Positions 16,798-24,321 of a stretch of DNA of 35,189 bases are shown here, in pieces. The notes under the pieces are model-generated. The model saw only the letters and a list, made by a program, of their open reading frames with translations, made no database searches and was not told the DNA's origin. The position numbers were made by a program, and so were the translations under genes. This DNA is from an uncultured Clostridia bacterium. GTDB taxonomy: Bacteria; Bacillota; Clostridia; Christensenellales; Borkfalkiaceae. Within the stretch, counting starts at the first letter, position 1. Each line of letters opens with the position of its first letter. Where the stretch lies: the NCBI GenBank assembly GCA_944343275.1, contig CALVMH010000017.1, positions 1-35,189 of the forward strand. The letters are read 5' to 3'.

Positions 16798-16828
16798 CAA
16801 ACGGCATCCCGCCACGGGATGCCGTTTG
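16798..16828 (+). terminator. hairpin terminator after radA
   Basis: A perfect 14-bp stem (16798-16811 with 16815-16828) with a 3-base loop begins four bases after the radA stop. The T run after it is weak, so termination may be partial or Rho-assisted. Confidence 0.7.
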
Positions 16829-16861
16829 AACTTCTGTAAAAAATGCCGCCTAAGGCATGAA

Positions 16862-16891
16862 ACGCGCGCCGCCTGACAGGACGGCGCGCGT
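16862..16891 (-). terminator. hairpin after the CoA-disulfide reductase gene
   Basis: A 10-bp GC-rich stem (16862-16871 with 16882-16891) lies four bases past the stop of the minus-strand gene ending at 16896. It has no clear T run on that strand. Confidence 0.5.
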
Positions 16892-16895
16892 GCGT

Positions 16896-18584
16896 TTATT
16901 CCCGATCCATTCCGCACGGATGCGTCCCGCGCGCGGGCGGCGTGCCGTTTTTCACCGCGGCATAATAGCGATACCCGCCCGTGAAGTTATAGCAGTCCGC
17001 CCCGTTCTGCGCAAGAATGCGGCAGGCAAGATAGCTCCGCAATCCGCTCTGACACATCACATACACGGCTTTTCCGCGCGGCACCTCACCGAGCCGCCCG
17101 CGCAGGTCGTCCACGGGCATGTTGACAAACCCCGGCGCATGACCGCGCGCATACTCCGCAGGCGTGCGCACGTCGAGCAGTGTGACGCTCCCGTCCCGCG
17201 GCAGCGCCTCCTCCTCGGCATAGCCGAACTGCTTCACCTTGCCCGTGACGACGTTCTCCGCCATGAAACCCGCCATGTTGACAGGATCCTTTGCCGAAGA
17301 ATAGGGCGGCGCATAGGCGAGGTCCAGCTCTTTGAGCTGGACGGCAGTCATGCCTGCGCGCATGGCAGTGGCAAGAACGTCGATGCGCTTGTCCGTCCCC
17401 TCGCCACCGACGATCTGCGCGCCCAGAAGGCGGCAGGTCGTTTTTTCAAAGAGCACCTTCATCGTCATGATCTGCGCGCCCGGATAGTACGTCGCATGGC
17501 TTGCGGGGGAGAGGATGACCTTGTCGTACTCCAACCCCGCGGCGCGCGCGGCGCGTTCGTTGATGCCCGTCGCCGCAGCGGTCAGCGAGAACACGCGCAG
17601 GACCATGGTCCCCTGTGCGCCGGAATAGACGCTGTCCGCCCCGCAGATGTTGTCCGCGGCGATGCGCCCCTGCTTGTTTGCGGGACCCGCAAGGGAAACG
17701 AGCGCCCTTTCGTCCGTGACGAACTGCCGCACTTCGACGGCGTCCCCCACCGCATAGATATCGGGGTCGGATGTGCGCATGTGTTCATCCACGGCAATGC
17801 TGCCTTTGACGCCGAGCGCTAGCCCCGCGTCCTTGGCGAGCCGCGTGTCGGGCGTGACGCCCGCGGCGACGACGAGCAGATCCGCCGCATATTCCCCCCT
17901 GTCCGTGCGGACGGTGAGCGTTTTCCCCGCTTCGACGGCGGTGCAGCTCTCCGAAAGGCGCAGATCGACGCCCTGCCGCACGAGTTCCGCATGCAGAAAG
18001 GCAGCCATGTCCGCGTCCAGCGGGGGCATGACCTGCGCTTCCAGCTGGATCAGCGTGACGTGCACGCCGCGGCGGACCAGGTTTTCCGCCGTCTCCAACC
18101 CGATGAATCCGCCGCCCACGACGACGGCGCGCCGCGGGGCAGCCGCTTTGAGAAAGGCGTGGATGGCGAGGGTGTCCTCCACCGTCCGCAGCGTGAACAC
18201 GCGCGCGTCCGCAGTGCGCATGGCGGGCGGAACGACAGCCGTTGCACCCGGAGAGAGCAGCAGTTTGTCATACGGCTCCGAATACGTCGTGCCCTTTTCG
18301 AGATCGCGGACGGTGACGCACTTGTGCGCCCTGTCGATGGCAACCGCCTCATGACAAACGCGTGCATCCACGCGGTAACGGCGGAAGAAGGAAGCGGGCG
18401 TCTGTAAGGTGAGCGCGTCCTCTCCGACGATCTCCCCGCCCACAAAATAGGGCAGCCCGCAGTTGGCGTAAGAAATGTATCCGCTGCGTTCGAGCATGAC
18501 GATGTGCGCCGTTTCGTCGAGGCGGCGGATGCGCGCCGCAGCCGTGGCGCCGCCCGCGACGCCGCCGATGATGACAACTTTCAT
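16896..18584 (-). CDS. CoA-disulfide reductase with C-terminal rhodanese domain
   Basis: This FAD- and NAD(P)H-dependent enzyme of the CoADR/Npsr family probably reduces CoA disulfide, CoA persulfide or polysulfide. The 562 residues comprise an FAD-binding start (VVIIGGVAGGATAAARIRRL), the single redox Cys C42 in SYANCGLPY, an NAD-binding segment (AVVVGGGFIGLETAENL), a dimerisation domain, and from about 465 a rhodanese domain with LLDVRTPAEYARGH and active-site loop CQSGLRS (C511). It matches the CoADR-Rhd architecture described in Bacillus anthracis and Shewanella. The start has GGAGGA nearby. It lies 43 bp downstream of an ArsR-type regulator, so it is likely switched on by reactive sulfur species or thiol stress. 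The substrate is inferred. Confidence 0.9.
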   Translation of the reverse strand: MKVVIIGGVAGGATAAARIRRLDETAHIVMLERSGYISYANCGLPYFVGGEIVGEDALTLQTPASFFRRYRVDARVCHEAVAIDRAHKCVTVRDLEKGTTYSEPYDKLLLSPGATAVVPPAMRTADARVFTLRTVEDTLAIHAFLKAAAPRRAVVVGGGFIGLETAENLVRRGVHVTLIQLEAQVMPPLDADMAAFLHAELVRQGVDLRLSESCTAVEAGKTLTVRTDRGEYAADLLVVAAGVTPDTRLAKDAGLALGVKGSIAVDEHMRTSDPDIYAVGDAVEVRQFVTDERALVSLAGPANKQGRIAADNICGADSVYSGAQGTMVLRVFSLTAAATGINERAARAAGLEYDKVILSPASHATYYPGAQIMTMKVLFEKTTCRLLGAQIVGGEGTDKRIDVLATAMRAGMTAVQLKELDLAYAPPYSSAKDPVNMAGFMAENVVTGKVKQFGYAEEEALPRDGSVTLLDVRTPAEYARGHAPGFVNMPVDDLRGRLGEVPRGKAVYVMCQSGLRSYLACRILAQNGADCYNFTGGYRYYAAVKNGTPPARGTHPCGMDRE

Positions 18585-18627
18585 AAGAACTCCTCCGTTG
18601 ATCGCGTCCCTGCACGCGGAACGCCGT

Positions 18628-18912
18628 TCATTTTTTCAGAAACAGGGCAAGTTCGTCCGCCAGCGCCCGAACGGCAGGGCGGTTCAGGGAATAGATGAGC
18701 GTCTGTGCCCGCCGCTCGACGACGACAAGCCCGCTCTCTTTGAGAACGGACAGATGATGGGAGACGGTCGCCGCCGAACGGCAGAACTGATCGGCAAGTT
18801 CCCCCGCCGTATGCGGCCGAGACTGCAACAGCCGCAGGATCTCCCGCCGCGTTTCATCCGCCAGCGCCGTCCAGCCGTCCGGCGCGCGCTCTTTCCGTGT
18901 CTGCTCCCGCAT
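18628..18912 (-). CDS. ArsR-family transcriptional repressor
   Basis: This 94-residue winged-helix protein carries the ArsR fold: ALADETRREILRLL, then AGELADQFCRSAATVSHHLSVLKESGLV as the DNA-reading helices, then a wing. It probably represses its own operon, including the CoA-disulfide reductase, through the palindrome at 18919-18952. C44 is the only Cys, and the ELCVCD metal motif is missing. Arsenic sensing of the classical type is therefore unlikely, and the two-Cys persulfide switch of BigR/SqrR cannot form within one chain. A single-Cys sensor, or sensing between subunits, remains possible. The ribosome binding site AAGGAT lies inside the operator. Confidence 0.88.
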   Translation of the reverse strand: MREQTRKERAPDGWTALADETRREILRLLQSRPHTAGELADQFCRSAATVSHHLSVLKESGLVVVERRAQTLIYSLNRPAVRALADELALFLKK

Positions 18913-18918
18913 AAAAAA

Positions 18919-18952
18919 TATCCTTATTTAGAAATTCCTCTAAATAAGGATA
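18919..18952. promoter_or_regulatory. palindromic operator of the ArsR regulator
   Basis: A perfect inverted repeat has 14-bp arms (TATCCTTATTTAGA at 18919-18932 and its complement at 18939-18952) around a 6-bp centre. It covers the -10 box of the promoter and the ribosome binding site of the regulator gene. A bound dimer would block initiation. It is AT-rich, as is usual for ArsR sites. Confidence 0.88.
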
Positions 18953-18975
18953 CCACGTTCCGGGTACTTTGTCAA
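18947..18975 (-). promoter_or_regulatory. promoter of the ArsR/CoA-disulfide reductase operon
   Basis: The minus strand has a perfect -35 TTGACA (18970-18975), a 17-base spacer and a -10 TATCCT (18947-18952). The -10 box forms the outer end of the operator arm, so repression by occlusion is expected. Confidence 0.85.
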
Positions 18976-19005
18976 GCGTCCGTTTGCGGAAAACCCGACG
19001 GGCGC

Positions 19006-20274
19006 TCAGTCGTCGTCCTCGTCGTCCCCGCACTCCCCTTCGAGCGTCTCTTCATAGAGTTCTTCGACGGCTTCGAGAAATTCGTCGTACAATTCTTCGA
19101 AGATGTACGCATCGCCGCCGTGTTCCGTCTCCCGCCGCAGCTCTTCAAATTCTTCGAGCAGGTCCTCCGCCTCCTCGTCGCCGTCTTCAAAGAGGACGTC
19201 TTCGCCGAGATAGAGATATTTCTTGTTAAAGTCCGCTTTGGACATGCCCCCCGCCGAGACCGCCGACAAGTCCGCCTCATACGTTGCAAGCAGCGCGCGG
19301 ACGCGATCCGCAAATCCCTCCCGCAGGTGCGCCAGCTCCCGCTCGAGATAGTCCTCGAAATCCCCCATCGCCTGTTCGTCGTAGGCGGCAACGAGCGCAT
19401 CGAGGTCCGCCTGCGAAAGGCTCCCGACCGTATAGGCGCCGCCGAGCTCCTCTTGCAGCCGCGCCTTGACGCGCCGTTCCAGCTCCTCGGCGTCCGCGCC
19501 CGTGGCGTAAACTTCCACCCCCTGCGCCGTGATGAGATGCTTCTGCTCGGACAGGCGCGCAAAGCGCACGCCCGCCTCCTCGGGCGAAAGCCCCGTCAGG
19601 TCTTCGCCTGCGAGCAGAACGGCGGCGACCGCCCCGCTCTGCGCAGGCTGCGCCGCGTGCGCCTGCATCACGCGGTTGTACACGTCGGGCGCATGCTGCT
19701 CCGCCTCCCGCCGCAATTCACGTTCCAGCTCTCCGCGTTCCACTCTGCCACCTCCGCCCGTCCGCTCCTCGGACAGGGCTGCCTTCATCTTTGAAACGGC
19801 GCGCGAATAATGCCATGTGACCGTGGGAAGCGGCATGGAGAGCATGGCTGCGATCTCCCGCCGCTTGTACCCCTCCGTCGCCGCAAGCATGAGAACGGAA
19901 AACTCCTCCCGTTTCAAAATGCGCCGCGCAAGGTCGATGAGCAATCCGTATTCGTCCGCGCCGCAGGTGCCGAAGGGGAGCGGGTCTGCCCGTTCGTCCA
20001 CCGAAATTTCGCGCGAACGCCTGCGCCATACGTCGAGCGCCTCGTTCCTGGCGATGCGCGCGATCCATGCCGCGGCGTTCGTTCCCCGCCGATAGCGGGC
20101 GGCATTGCCGAGCACCTTTAAGTAGACCGTCTGCATGACGTCCTCGGCGAGCATGCGTTCGCGCACGACGGAGAGTGCGATATAATAAACGCTCTTGCGC
20201 GTTCGTTCATAAACTTCGCCGAAGGCTGTCTGATCTCCCGCTGCCAGCCTTGCCAGCGCTTCATCGAGCGTCAC
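19006..20274 (-). CDS. ECF-type sigma factor with long C-terminal extension
   Basis: Residues 1-170 are a sigma-70 family ECF factor. Region 2 is about 8-85 (DQTAFGEVYERTRKSVYYIA, AEDVMQTVYLKVL, WIARIARNEALDVWRR). Region 4 is about 112-168 (KREEFSVLML and a helix-turn-helix ending in TVTWHYSRAVSKMK). Residues 176-422 are extra. They begin with an ELERELRREAEQHAPDV-like segment, then GEDLTGLSPEEAGVRFARLS, then coiled, very acidic helices ending in DDEDDD. No membrane helix is present. This part loosely resembles pieces of anti-sigma (RsgI-like) proteins, which is inference. The GTG start at 20274 follows GGGAGGA. It has its own promoter and lies just downstream of a lipoprotein gene. Confidence 0.85.
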   Translation of the reverse strand: MTLDEALARLAAGDQTAFGEVYERTRKSVYYIALSVVRERMLAEDVMQTVYLKVLGNAARYRRGTNAAAWIARIARNEALDVWRRRSREISVDERADPLPFGTCGADEYGLLIDLARRILKREEFSVLMLAATEGYKRREIAAMLSMPLPTVTWHYSRAVSKMKAALSEERTGGGGRVERGELERELRREAEQHAPDVYNRVMQAHAAQPAQSGAVAAVLLAGEDLTGLSPEEAGVRFARLSEQKHLITAQGVEVYATGADAEELERRVKARLQEELGGAYTVGSLSQADLDALVAAYDEQAMGDFEDYLERELAHLREGFADRVRALLATYEADLSAVSAGGMSKADFNKKYLYLGEDVLFEDGDEEAEDLLEEFEELRRETEHGGDAYIFEELYDEFLEAVEELYEETLEGECGDDEDDD

Positions 20275-20303
20275 GGTAGTTCCTCCCGTCCGGATTCAGG
20301 ATG

Positions 20304-20332
20304 AGTATATCACGAAATTCCCCGCCCGTCAA
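20304..20332 (-). promoter_or_regulatory. promoter of the ECF sigma gene
   Basis: The minus strand has -35 TTGACG (20327-20332), a 17-base spacer and -10 TATACT (20304-20309). Transcription would start near 20297, about 23 bases before the GTG. The sigma gene can thus be expressed apart from the lipoprotein upstream, by the housekeeping polymerase. Confidence 0.8.
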
Positions 20333-20341
20333 GACCCTGCC

Positions 20342-20372
20342 GGATGCGCCGCGCCGACGGCGCGGCGCATCC
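20342..20372 (-). terminator. hairpin between the lipoprotein and sigma genes
   Basis: A perfect 14-bp stem (20342-20355 with 20359-20372) and a 3-base loop stand directly after the lipoprotein stop. There is no T run, so it may attenuate or stabilise the transcript and not fully end it. Confidence 0.6.
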
Positions 20373-20375
20373 CGC

Positions 20376-21419
20376 TCAATCGTCAGAATCGTCCGGATCC
20401 AGCCTGCTGCCGTCGGCAAAGGTGTAGCGGTATGTCCCGTCCTGCGCCTTGGTGACGACGAACCTGCCGCTGCCCTGCGGCGCACGGTACTTCACGCCGA
20501 TGGCAACGGCGCCGTCCGCACGCTCTGCGCGCTCCACTTCGAAGACCGTCTTTTCGCCGTCTTTCAGGATGGCAAGTTCATACTCCGTCTCCCGCGCGCC
20601 GTGTTCGCTCTCCTCCTCGAAGGAGACGCGCGTCTCCTCGGCGAGCCGTCCGCCGTCATAGACGCGGTAGACATATTCGCGCTCGCTCTCCCGTTCGCCC
20701 GCCTCCTGCTCGTTCTCCTCTTCGATGTCCATGCGGACATAGTTGCCGCGGTCGGCGGGATCGGACGCCATGATCCAAAGTTCCTCGCTCGTCTCCTCCT
20801 CGCCGTCCTCCCGCTCCGTCTCCGACATGCGGTAGCCCGACATCTCATACAGCGTGCCGTTCATTTCCAGAACGCCCGTCAGCGTATAGGCGACGCGCTG
20901 CTCGTACTCGCCCTCGTCCTGTTCTTCCTGCATGCCCGCTTCCGTTTCCGTATAATACATCGTATGCGAAAGCGCGCCGCCGAACGGGTCCTTCCCCGTG
21001 ACTGTGAGTTTGTACTTGAACGCATACGCGGGATCGGTGTTTTCCGTCACGTCCGCGCGGAACGCTCCTTCGTCGAGAAACCCTTCGAGCAGATCGAAAT
21101 ACTCGTTGAACGTGCGCACCTCGTCGCGCAGCTGCTCCGCCTCGGCGGGTTGCTGTGCCGTCTGCCCGTCCTCCGTCTGTTCCGTCCCCGCATCCCGATA
21201 GGACACGCCTGCCGCGAGAGAAGCGTTCGCCGCAAGCAGCCCCGCCGTCGTCACCGCGCCGAGCGCATAGGCGCTCTTTGCGCCCGCCTCCGCCTGCGTG
21301 CCCGCGCCGCCGCCAAAGCCGCCCCCCGTCAGGGATGCGCCGTCTTCGCCGCACCCCGCAAACGCAAAGAGAGCCGTGCCTGCCAATACTGCCGCCATCG
21401 CCGTCCATACTTTTTTCAT
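20376..21419 (-). CDS. predicted lipoprotein of unknown function
   Basis: The 347-residue protein has a lipoprotein signal: MKK, a hydrophobic stretch, then FAGC with the lipid-modified Cys at residue 23. A Gly/Ala-rich low-complexity segment follows to about residue 95. The rest is very rich in Glu and looks like beta strands (YVYRVYDGGRLAEETRVSF, GRFVVTKAQDGTYRYTFADG), without known catalytic motifs. It should sit on the outer face of the cytoplasmic membrane. AAGGAGGA precedes ATG 21419. It is 101 bp upstream of the extended sigma factor on the same strand, so a sensing or envelope-stress role is conceivable but unproven. No clear promoter is seen upstream. Confidence 0.8.
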   Translation of the reverse strand: MKKVWTAMAAVLAGTALFAFAGCGEDGASLTGGGFGGGAGTQAEAGAKSAYALGAVTTAGLLAANASLAAGVSYRDAGTEQTEDGQTAQQPAEAEQLRDEVRTFNEYFDLLEGFLDEGAFRADVTENTDPAYAFKYKLTVTGKDPFGGALSHTMYYTETEAGMQEEQDEGEYEQRVAYTLTGVLEMNGTLYEMSGYRMSETEREDGEEETSEELWIMASDPADRGNYVRMDIEEENEQEAGERESEREYVYRVYDGGRLAEETRVSFEEESEHGARETEYELAILKDGEKTVFEVERAERADGAVAIGVKYRAPQGSGRFVVTKAQDGTYRYTFADGSRLDPDDSDD

Positions 21420-21536
21420 ACTGCATTCCTCCTTGTTTCCGGCTGCCCCGACGGGCGCCTTTCACTCATACAACGCACAAACCGTCCCGTTTGTTGGAAA
21501 GATCGCAAAATTTCCGAAAAAAATTTTATGCAGCAA

Positions 21537-21560
21537 AAAAGCGCCCTGCGGGGCGCTTTT
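21537..21560 (-). terminator. intrinsic terminator of the LysR gene
   Basis: A 10-bp stem AAAAGCGCCC/GGGCGCTTTT with a 4-base loop lies 13 bp past the LysR stop and runs into T residues on the minus strand. Confidence 0.85.
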
Positions 21561-21572
21561 ATCTGTGCGCAT

Positions 21573-22394
21573 TCAGAGGCAGATGTCCTCATCCTCGGTG
21601 CGGCAGATACAATAACTCGGAATGTGCATGCGCTCGAAGTCGAGCGGCGCGATCTCGCTGAACAGTCCGCTCGCAAGTTCTTCGCGCACGATCCCGCGCG
21701 GCAGGAAGGCGTAGCCCAGCCCTGCGGCGAGAAACTCCTTGACCTTGTTGGAATTGTCCACCTCGAAGGGAAAGACGTGCCCCGCGGGAAAGAGCTCCCG
21801 CAGGTACGACCCGATCGCCTGCAAAGAAAAATTGCACATGGCGCAGGGAACGTCCTTCAACTGCTCCTGCCCGATCCCCTCCGGAAAGGCGTTCTTGTCC
21901 GAACGGGCGAGAAAGACGAGCTCGTCCTGAAAGAAGGGCTTGCAGACATACCCCGCGCGGCGCACGTCCTGATAGACGTAGACGACGTCCAAAAGCCCGT
22001 CCCAGAGCATTTCCAAAAGCCCCGCCGTGTGCCCGATGGTCACGCGGTACAGCCTGCCGCCCGCGATGCCCTCGAAGATGCGGGAGCGCAGCGCGCCCTC
22101 ATACACGGCGTTGGTCGCGCCGACGCGCACCTGCCGCTTGCCGCCCTTGACGGCGGAGATGCACGCCTCCTCCATTTCGACGATGCGGCGCGCATATTCA
22201 TGGAAGGTCTTGCCCTCCTCCGTGAGCGCCACGTTGCGCGTATCCCGCCGCAGCAGGCGCACGTCCGTTTCCCGTTCCAGCTCCGCGATGCGGTTGGTGA
22301 CGGTGGACTGCGCGATGAAGAGCTGTTCCGCAACGCGCGTGAAATTTTTCAGTTTGACGAGCAGCAAAAAGGTGCGAAGATTGTCCGTGTTCAC
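21573..22394 (-). CDS. LysR-family regulator, divergent from the leu operon
   Basis: This is a 273-residue LysR-type regulator. The N-terminal helix-turn-helix is typical (NLRTFLLLVKLKNFTRVAEQLFIAQSTVTNRIAELERE). The rest is the periplasmic-binding-protein-like effector domain from about residue 68. The start is taken as GTG 22394, because the LysR family normally begins a few residues before the LRTF motif. An upstream in-frame start at 22460 would place the promoter within the gene. It is divergent from leuC with overlapping promoters, so it most likely controls leuCDB and itself. The effector could be a leucine-pathway intermediate, by analogy with IlvY- and LeuO-type control. Confidence 0.88.
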   Translation of the reverse strand: MNTDNLRTFLLLVKLKNFTRVAEQLFIAQSTVTNRIAELERETDVRLLRRDTRNVALTEEGKTFHEYARRIVEMEEACISAVKGGKRQVRVGATNAVYEGALRSRIFEGIAGGRLYRVTIGHTAGLLEMLWDGLLDVVYVYQDVRRAGYVCKPFFQDELVFLARSDKNAFPEGIGQEQLKDVPCAMCNFSLQAIGSYLRELFPAGHVFPFEVDNSNKVKEFLAAGLGYAFLPRGIVREELASGLFSEIAPLDFERMHIPSYCICRTEDEDICL

Positions 22395-22442
22395 AATTCG
22401 AATTCCCGATAACTTTGATGTAATTATTCGTTTTTCAAATGA

Positions 22443-22472
22443 TTGACGGCAGTATACCATATATGCTATACT
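22443..22472 (+). promoter_or_regulatory. promoter of leuCDB
   Basis: The -35 box is TTGACG (22443-22448), the spacer 18 bases and the -10 box TATACT (22467-22472). It lies almost wholly within the LysR promoter on the other strand. A near-perfect 22-bp palindrome (22451-22472, one mismatched pair) covers the spacer and -10 box and is a likely regulator site. Confidence 0.8.
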
Positions 22473-22479
22473 TTGTCAA
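22451..22479 (-). promoter_or_regulatory. promoter of the LysR gene
   Basis: The minus strand has a perfect -35 TTGACA (22474-22479), a 17-base spacer and -10 TATACT (22451-22456). Each -10 box lies within the footprint of the opposing promoter, so polymerase could not occupy both promoters at once. Confidence 0.8.
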
Positions 22480-22519
22480 GCAATGCAGGCAACTATTTTA
22501 TCCTGTCAGAGACGGACCC

Positions 22520-22566
22520 GATCGAAATGACGTTCGTACCGTTCTCTTACAGCGATCGATGGGAGA
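22520..22566 (+). promoter_or_regulatory. possible leader hairpin over the leuC ribosome binding site
   Basis: In the roughly 95-base leuC leader, CCCGATCG (about 22518-22525) can pair with CGATCGATGGG (about 22553-22563). The second arm includes the start of GGGAG, the leuC ribosome binding site at 22561-22565. The pairing has a 2-base bulge and a long loop. Control of translation is possible but not shown. No T-box motif is present. Confidence 0.25.
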
Positions 22567-22573
22567 AAACATC

Positions 22574-23830
22574 ATGGGTATGACGATGACACAGAAGATC
22601 CTTGCGGCGCACGCGGGGCTGGACACCGTTACGGCGGGACAGCTCATCGAAGCGACGCTCGATCTCGCCCTCGCCAACGACATCACCGCCCCCGTCGCCA
22701 TCAAGGAGATGGAAAAGGCGGGCGGGCACGTTCTTTACAAAGACAAAGTGGCGCTGGTCATGGACCACTTCACGCCGAACAAGGACATCAAGGCGGCTTG
22801 CCAGGTGAAGTGCACGCGCGCCTTTGCGCTGCGCGAGGGCGTCGAACACTACTTCGACGTCGGGGAAATGGGGATCGAACACGCCCTCCTGCCCGAACAA
22901 GGGCTTGTCGGCGCGGGGGACTGCGTGATCGGCGCAGACAGCCACACCTGCACCTACGGGGCGCTGGGCGCCTTTTCGACGGGCGTCGGCTCCACCGACC
23001 TCGCCGCCGCCATGATGACGGGAAAAGCGTGGTTCAAAGTCCCCGCCGCGCTGCGCTTCGTGCTCCGCGGAAAGCTCCCGCCCTATGTGACGGGCAAAGA
23101 CCTCATCCTGCACATCATCGGCATGATCGGCGTGGACGGCGCCCTCTACAAGAGCATGGAATTTACGGGCGAGGGCGTTGCCGCCCTCTCGATGGACGAC
23201 CGCTTTACGGTGTGCAACATGGCGATCGAGGCGGGCGCCAAGAACGGCATCTTCCCCGTGGACGACGTGACGCGCGCCTATCTTGCAGGCAGGTTCCGCC
23301 GCCCCGTATGCGCGTTCGAAGCGGACGAGGACGCCGTCTATGAGGCGACGTATGAGATCGACCTGTCCGCACTGCTGCCGACGGTCGCCTTCCCCCATCT
23401 GCCCGAAAACACCAAGACGGCGTGGGACCCCGTTCCGATCGACCAGGCCGTCATCGGCTCCTGCACCAACGGGCGCATCTCGGATATGCGGCAGGCGGCG
23501 GAAGTCCTCAAAGGCCGCAAGGTCGCAAAGAACGTGCGCTGCATCGTCATCCCCGCCACGCAGGAAGTGTATTTGCAGGCGATGAAAGAGGGACTTTTGG
23601 AGATCTTCGTCAAGGCGGGCGCCGCCGTCTCCACGCCCACCTGCGGACCCTGCCTCGGCGGGCACATGGGCATCCTCGCCGACCATGAGCGCTGCGTCTC
23701 CACCACCAACCGCAACTTTGTGGGGCGCATGGGTCACACGACGAGTGAAATTTACCTCGCTTCCCCCTACACGGCGGCGGCGAGCGCCGTCCTCGGACGG
23801 CTGGCGACGGCGCAGGAGGTGCTGAAATGA
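22574..23830 (+). CDS. leuC: 3-isopropylmalate dehydratase, large subunit
   Basis: LeuC and LeuD together isomerise 2-isopropylmalate to 3-isopropylmalate in leucine synthesis. The 418-residue protein belongs to the shorter, archaeal/thermophile-like LeuC group. It shows [21 protein letters not shown] and the [4Fe-4S] ligands as one Cys in [11 protein letters not shown] and two in [12 protein letters not shown] 22574 is chosen because GGGAG ends eight bases before it; upstream frames would include the promoter. The stop overlaps the leuD start (ATGA). Homoaconitase-like specificity cannot be excluded from sequence, but leuD and leuB next door support leucine synthesis. Confidence 0.95.
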   Translation: MGMTMTQKILAAHAGLDTVTAGQLIEATLDLALANDITAPVAIKEMEKAGGHVLYKDKVALVMDHFTPNKDIKAACQVKCTRAFALREGVEHYFDVGEMGIEHALLPEQGLVGAGDCVIGADSHTCTYGALGAFSTGVGSTDLAAAMMTGKAWFKVPAALRFVLRGKLPPYVTGKDLILHIIGMIGVDGALYKSMEFTGEGVAALSMDDRFTVCNMAIEAGAKNGIFPVDDVTRAYLAGRFRRPVCAFEADEDAVYEATYEIDLSALLPTVAFPHLPENTKTAWDPVPIDQAVIGSCTNGRISDMRQAAEVLKGRKVAKNVRCIVIPATQEVYLQAMKEGLLEIFVKAGAAVSTPTCGPCLGGHMGILADHERCVSTTNRNFVGRMGHTTSEIYLASPYTAAASAVLGRLATAQEVLK

Positions 23831-24321
23831 CCGTTCGCGGAAACGTACACAAATATGCCAGCAACGTCGATACCGACGTCATCATCCCCGCAAGGTACTT
23901 GAACACCGCCTCGGCGGAAGAACTTGCGGCACACTGCATGGAAGACATCGACGCGGACTTCGTCCGCAAGGTGAAAAAGGGCGACGTCATCGTGGCGGAG
24001 GACAACTTCGGCTGCGGCTCCTCGCGCGAACATGCCCCCATCGCCATCAAGGCGAGCGGCGTCTCGTTGGTCATCGCCAACACCTTCGCACGCATCTTCT
24101 ACCGCAACGCCATCAACATCGGGCTGCCCATTCTGGAATGCCCGGAGGCGGTCAAGGGCATCCGCGCGGGCGACGTCGTCAGCTGCGATCTCGCGGAGGG
24201 CGTCATCCGAAACGAAACGACGGGCAAGACGTTCCGGGCACAACCCTTCCCCCCGTTCATTCAAAAGATCATCGACGCGGGCGGGCTGCTCAACAGCCTC
24301 CGCCAAAAGGAGACGCGATGA
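23827..24321 (+). CDS. leuD: 3-isopropylmalate dehydratase, small subunit
   Basis: The 164-residue swivel-domain partner of LeuC closes the active site over the iron-sulfur cluster. It shows [26 protein letters not shown] and a conserved [18 protein letters not shown]. The length matches the short LeuD that pairs with this LeuC type. It overlaps leuC and leuB by four bases each (ATGA), so all three genes are translationally coupled. Confidence 0.96.
   Translation: MTVRGNVHKYASNVDTDVIIPARYLNTASAEELAAHCMEDIDADFVRKVKKGDVIVAEDNFGCGSSREHAPIAIKASGVSLVIANTFARIFYRNAINIGLPILECPEAVKGIRAGDVVSCDLAEGVIRNETTGKTFRAQPFPPFIQKIIDAGGLLNSLRQKETR

Noticed and set aside
18475-22412. Large plus-strand frames opposite the sigma, lipoprotein and LysR genes
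   Set aside because: Each lies antisense to a gene with a clear start signal, promoter and domain structure.
22480-22573. T-box leucine riboswitch before leuC
   Set aside because: No conserved T-box sequence and no terminator/antiterminator pair; the leader is too short.
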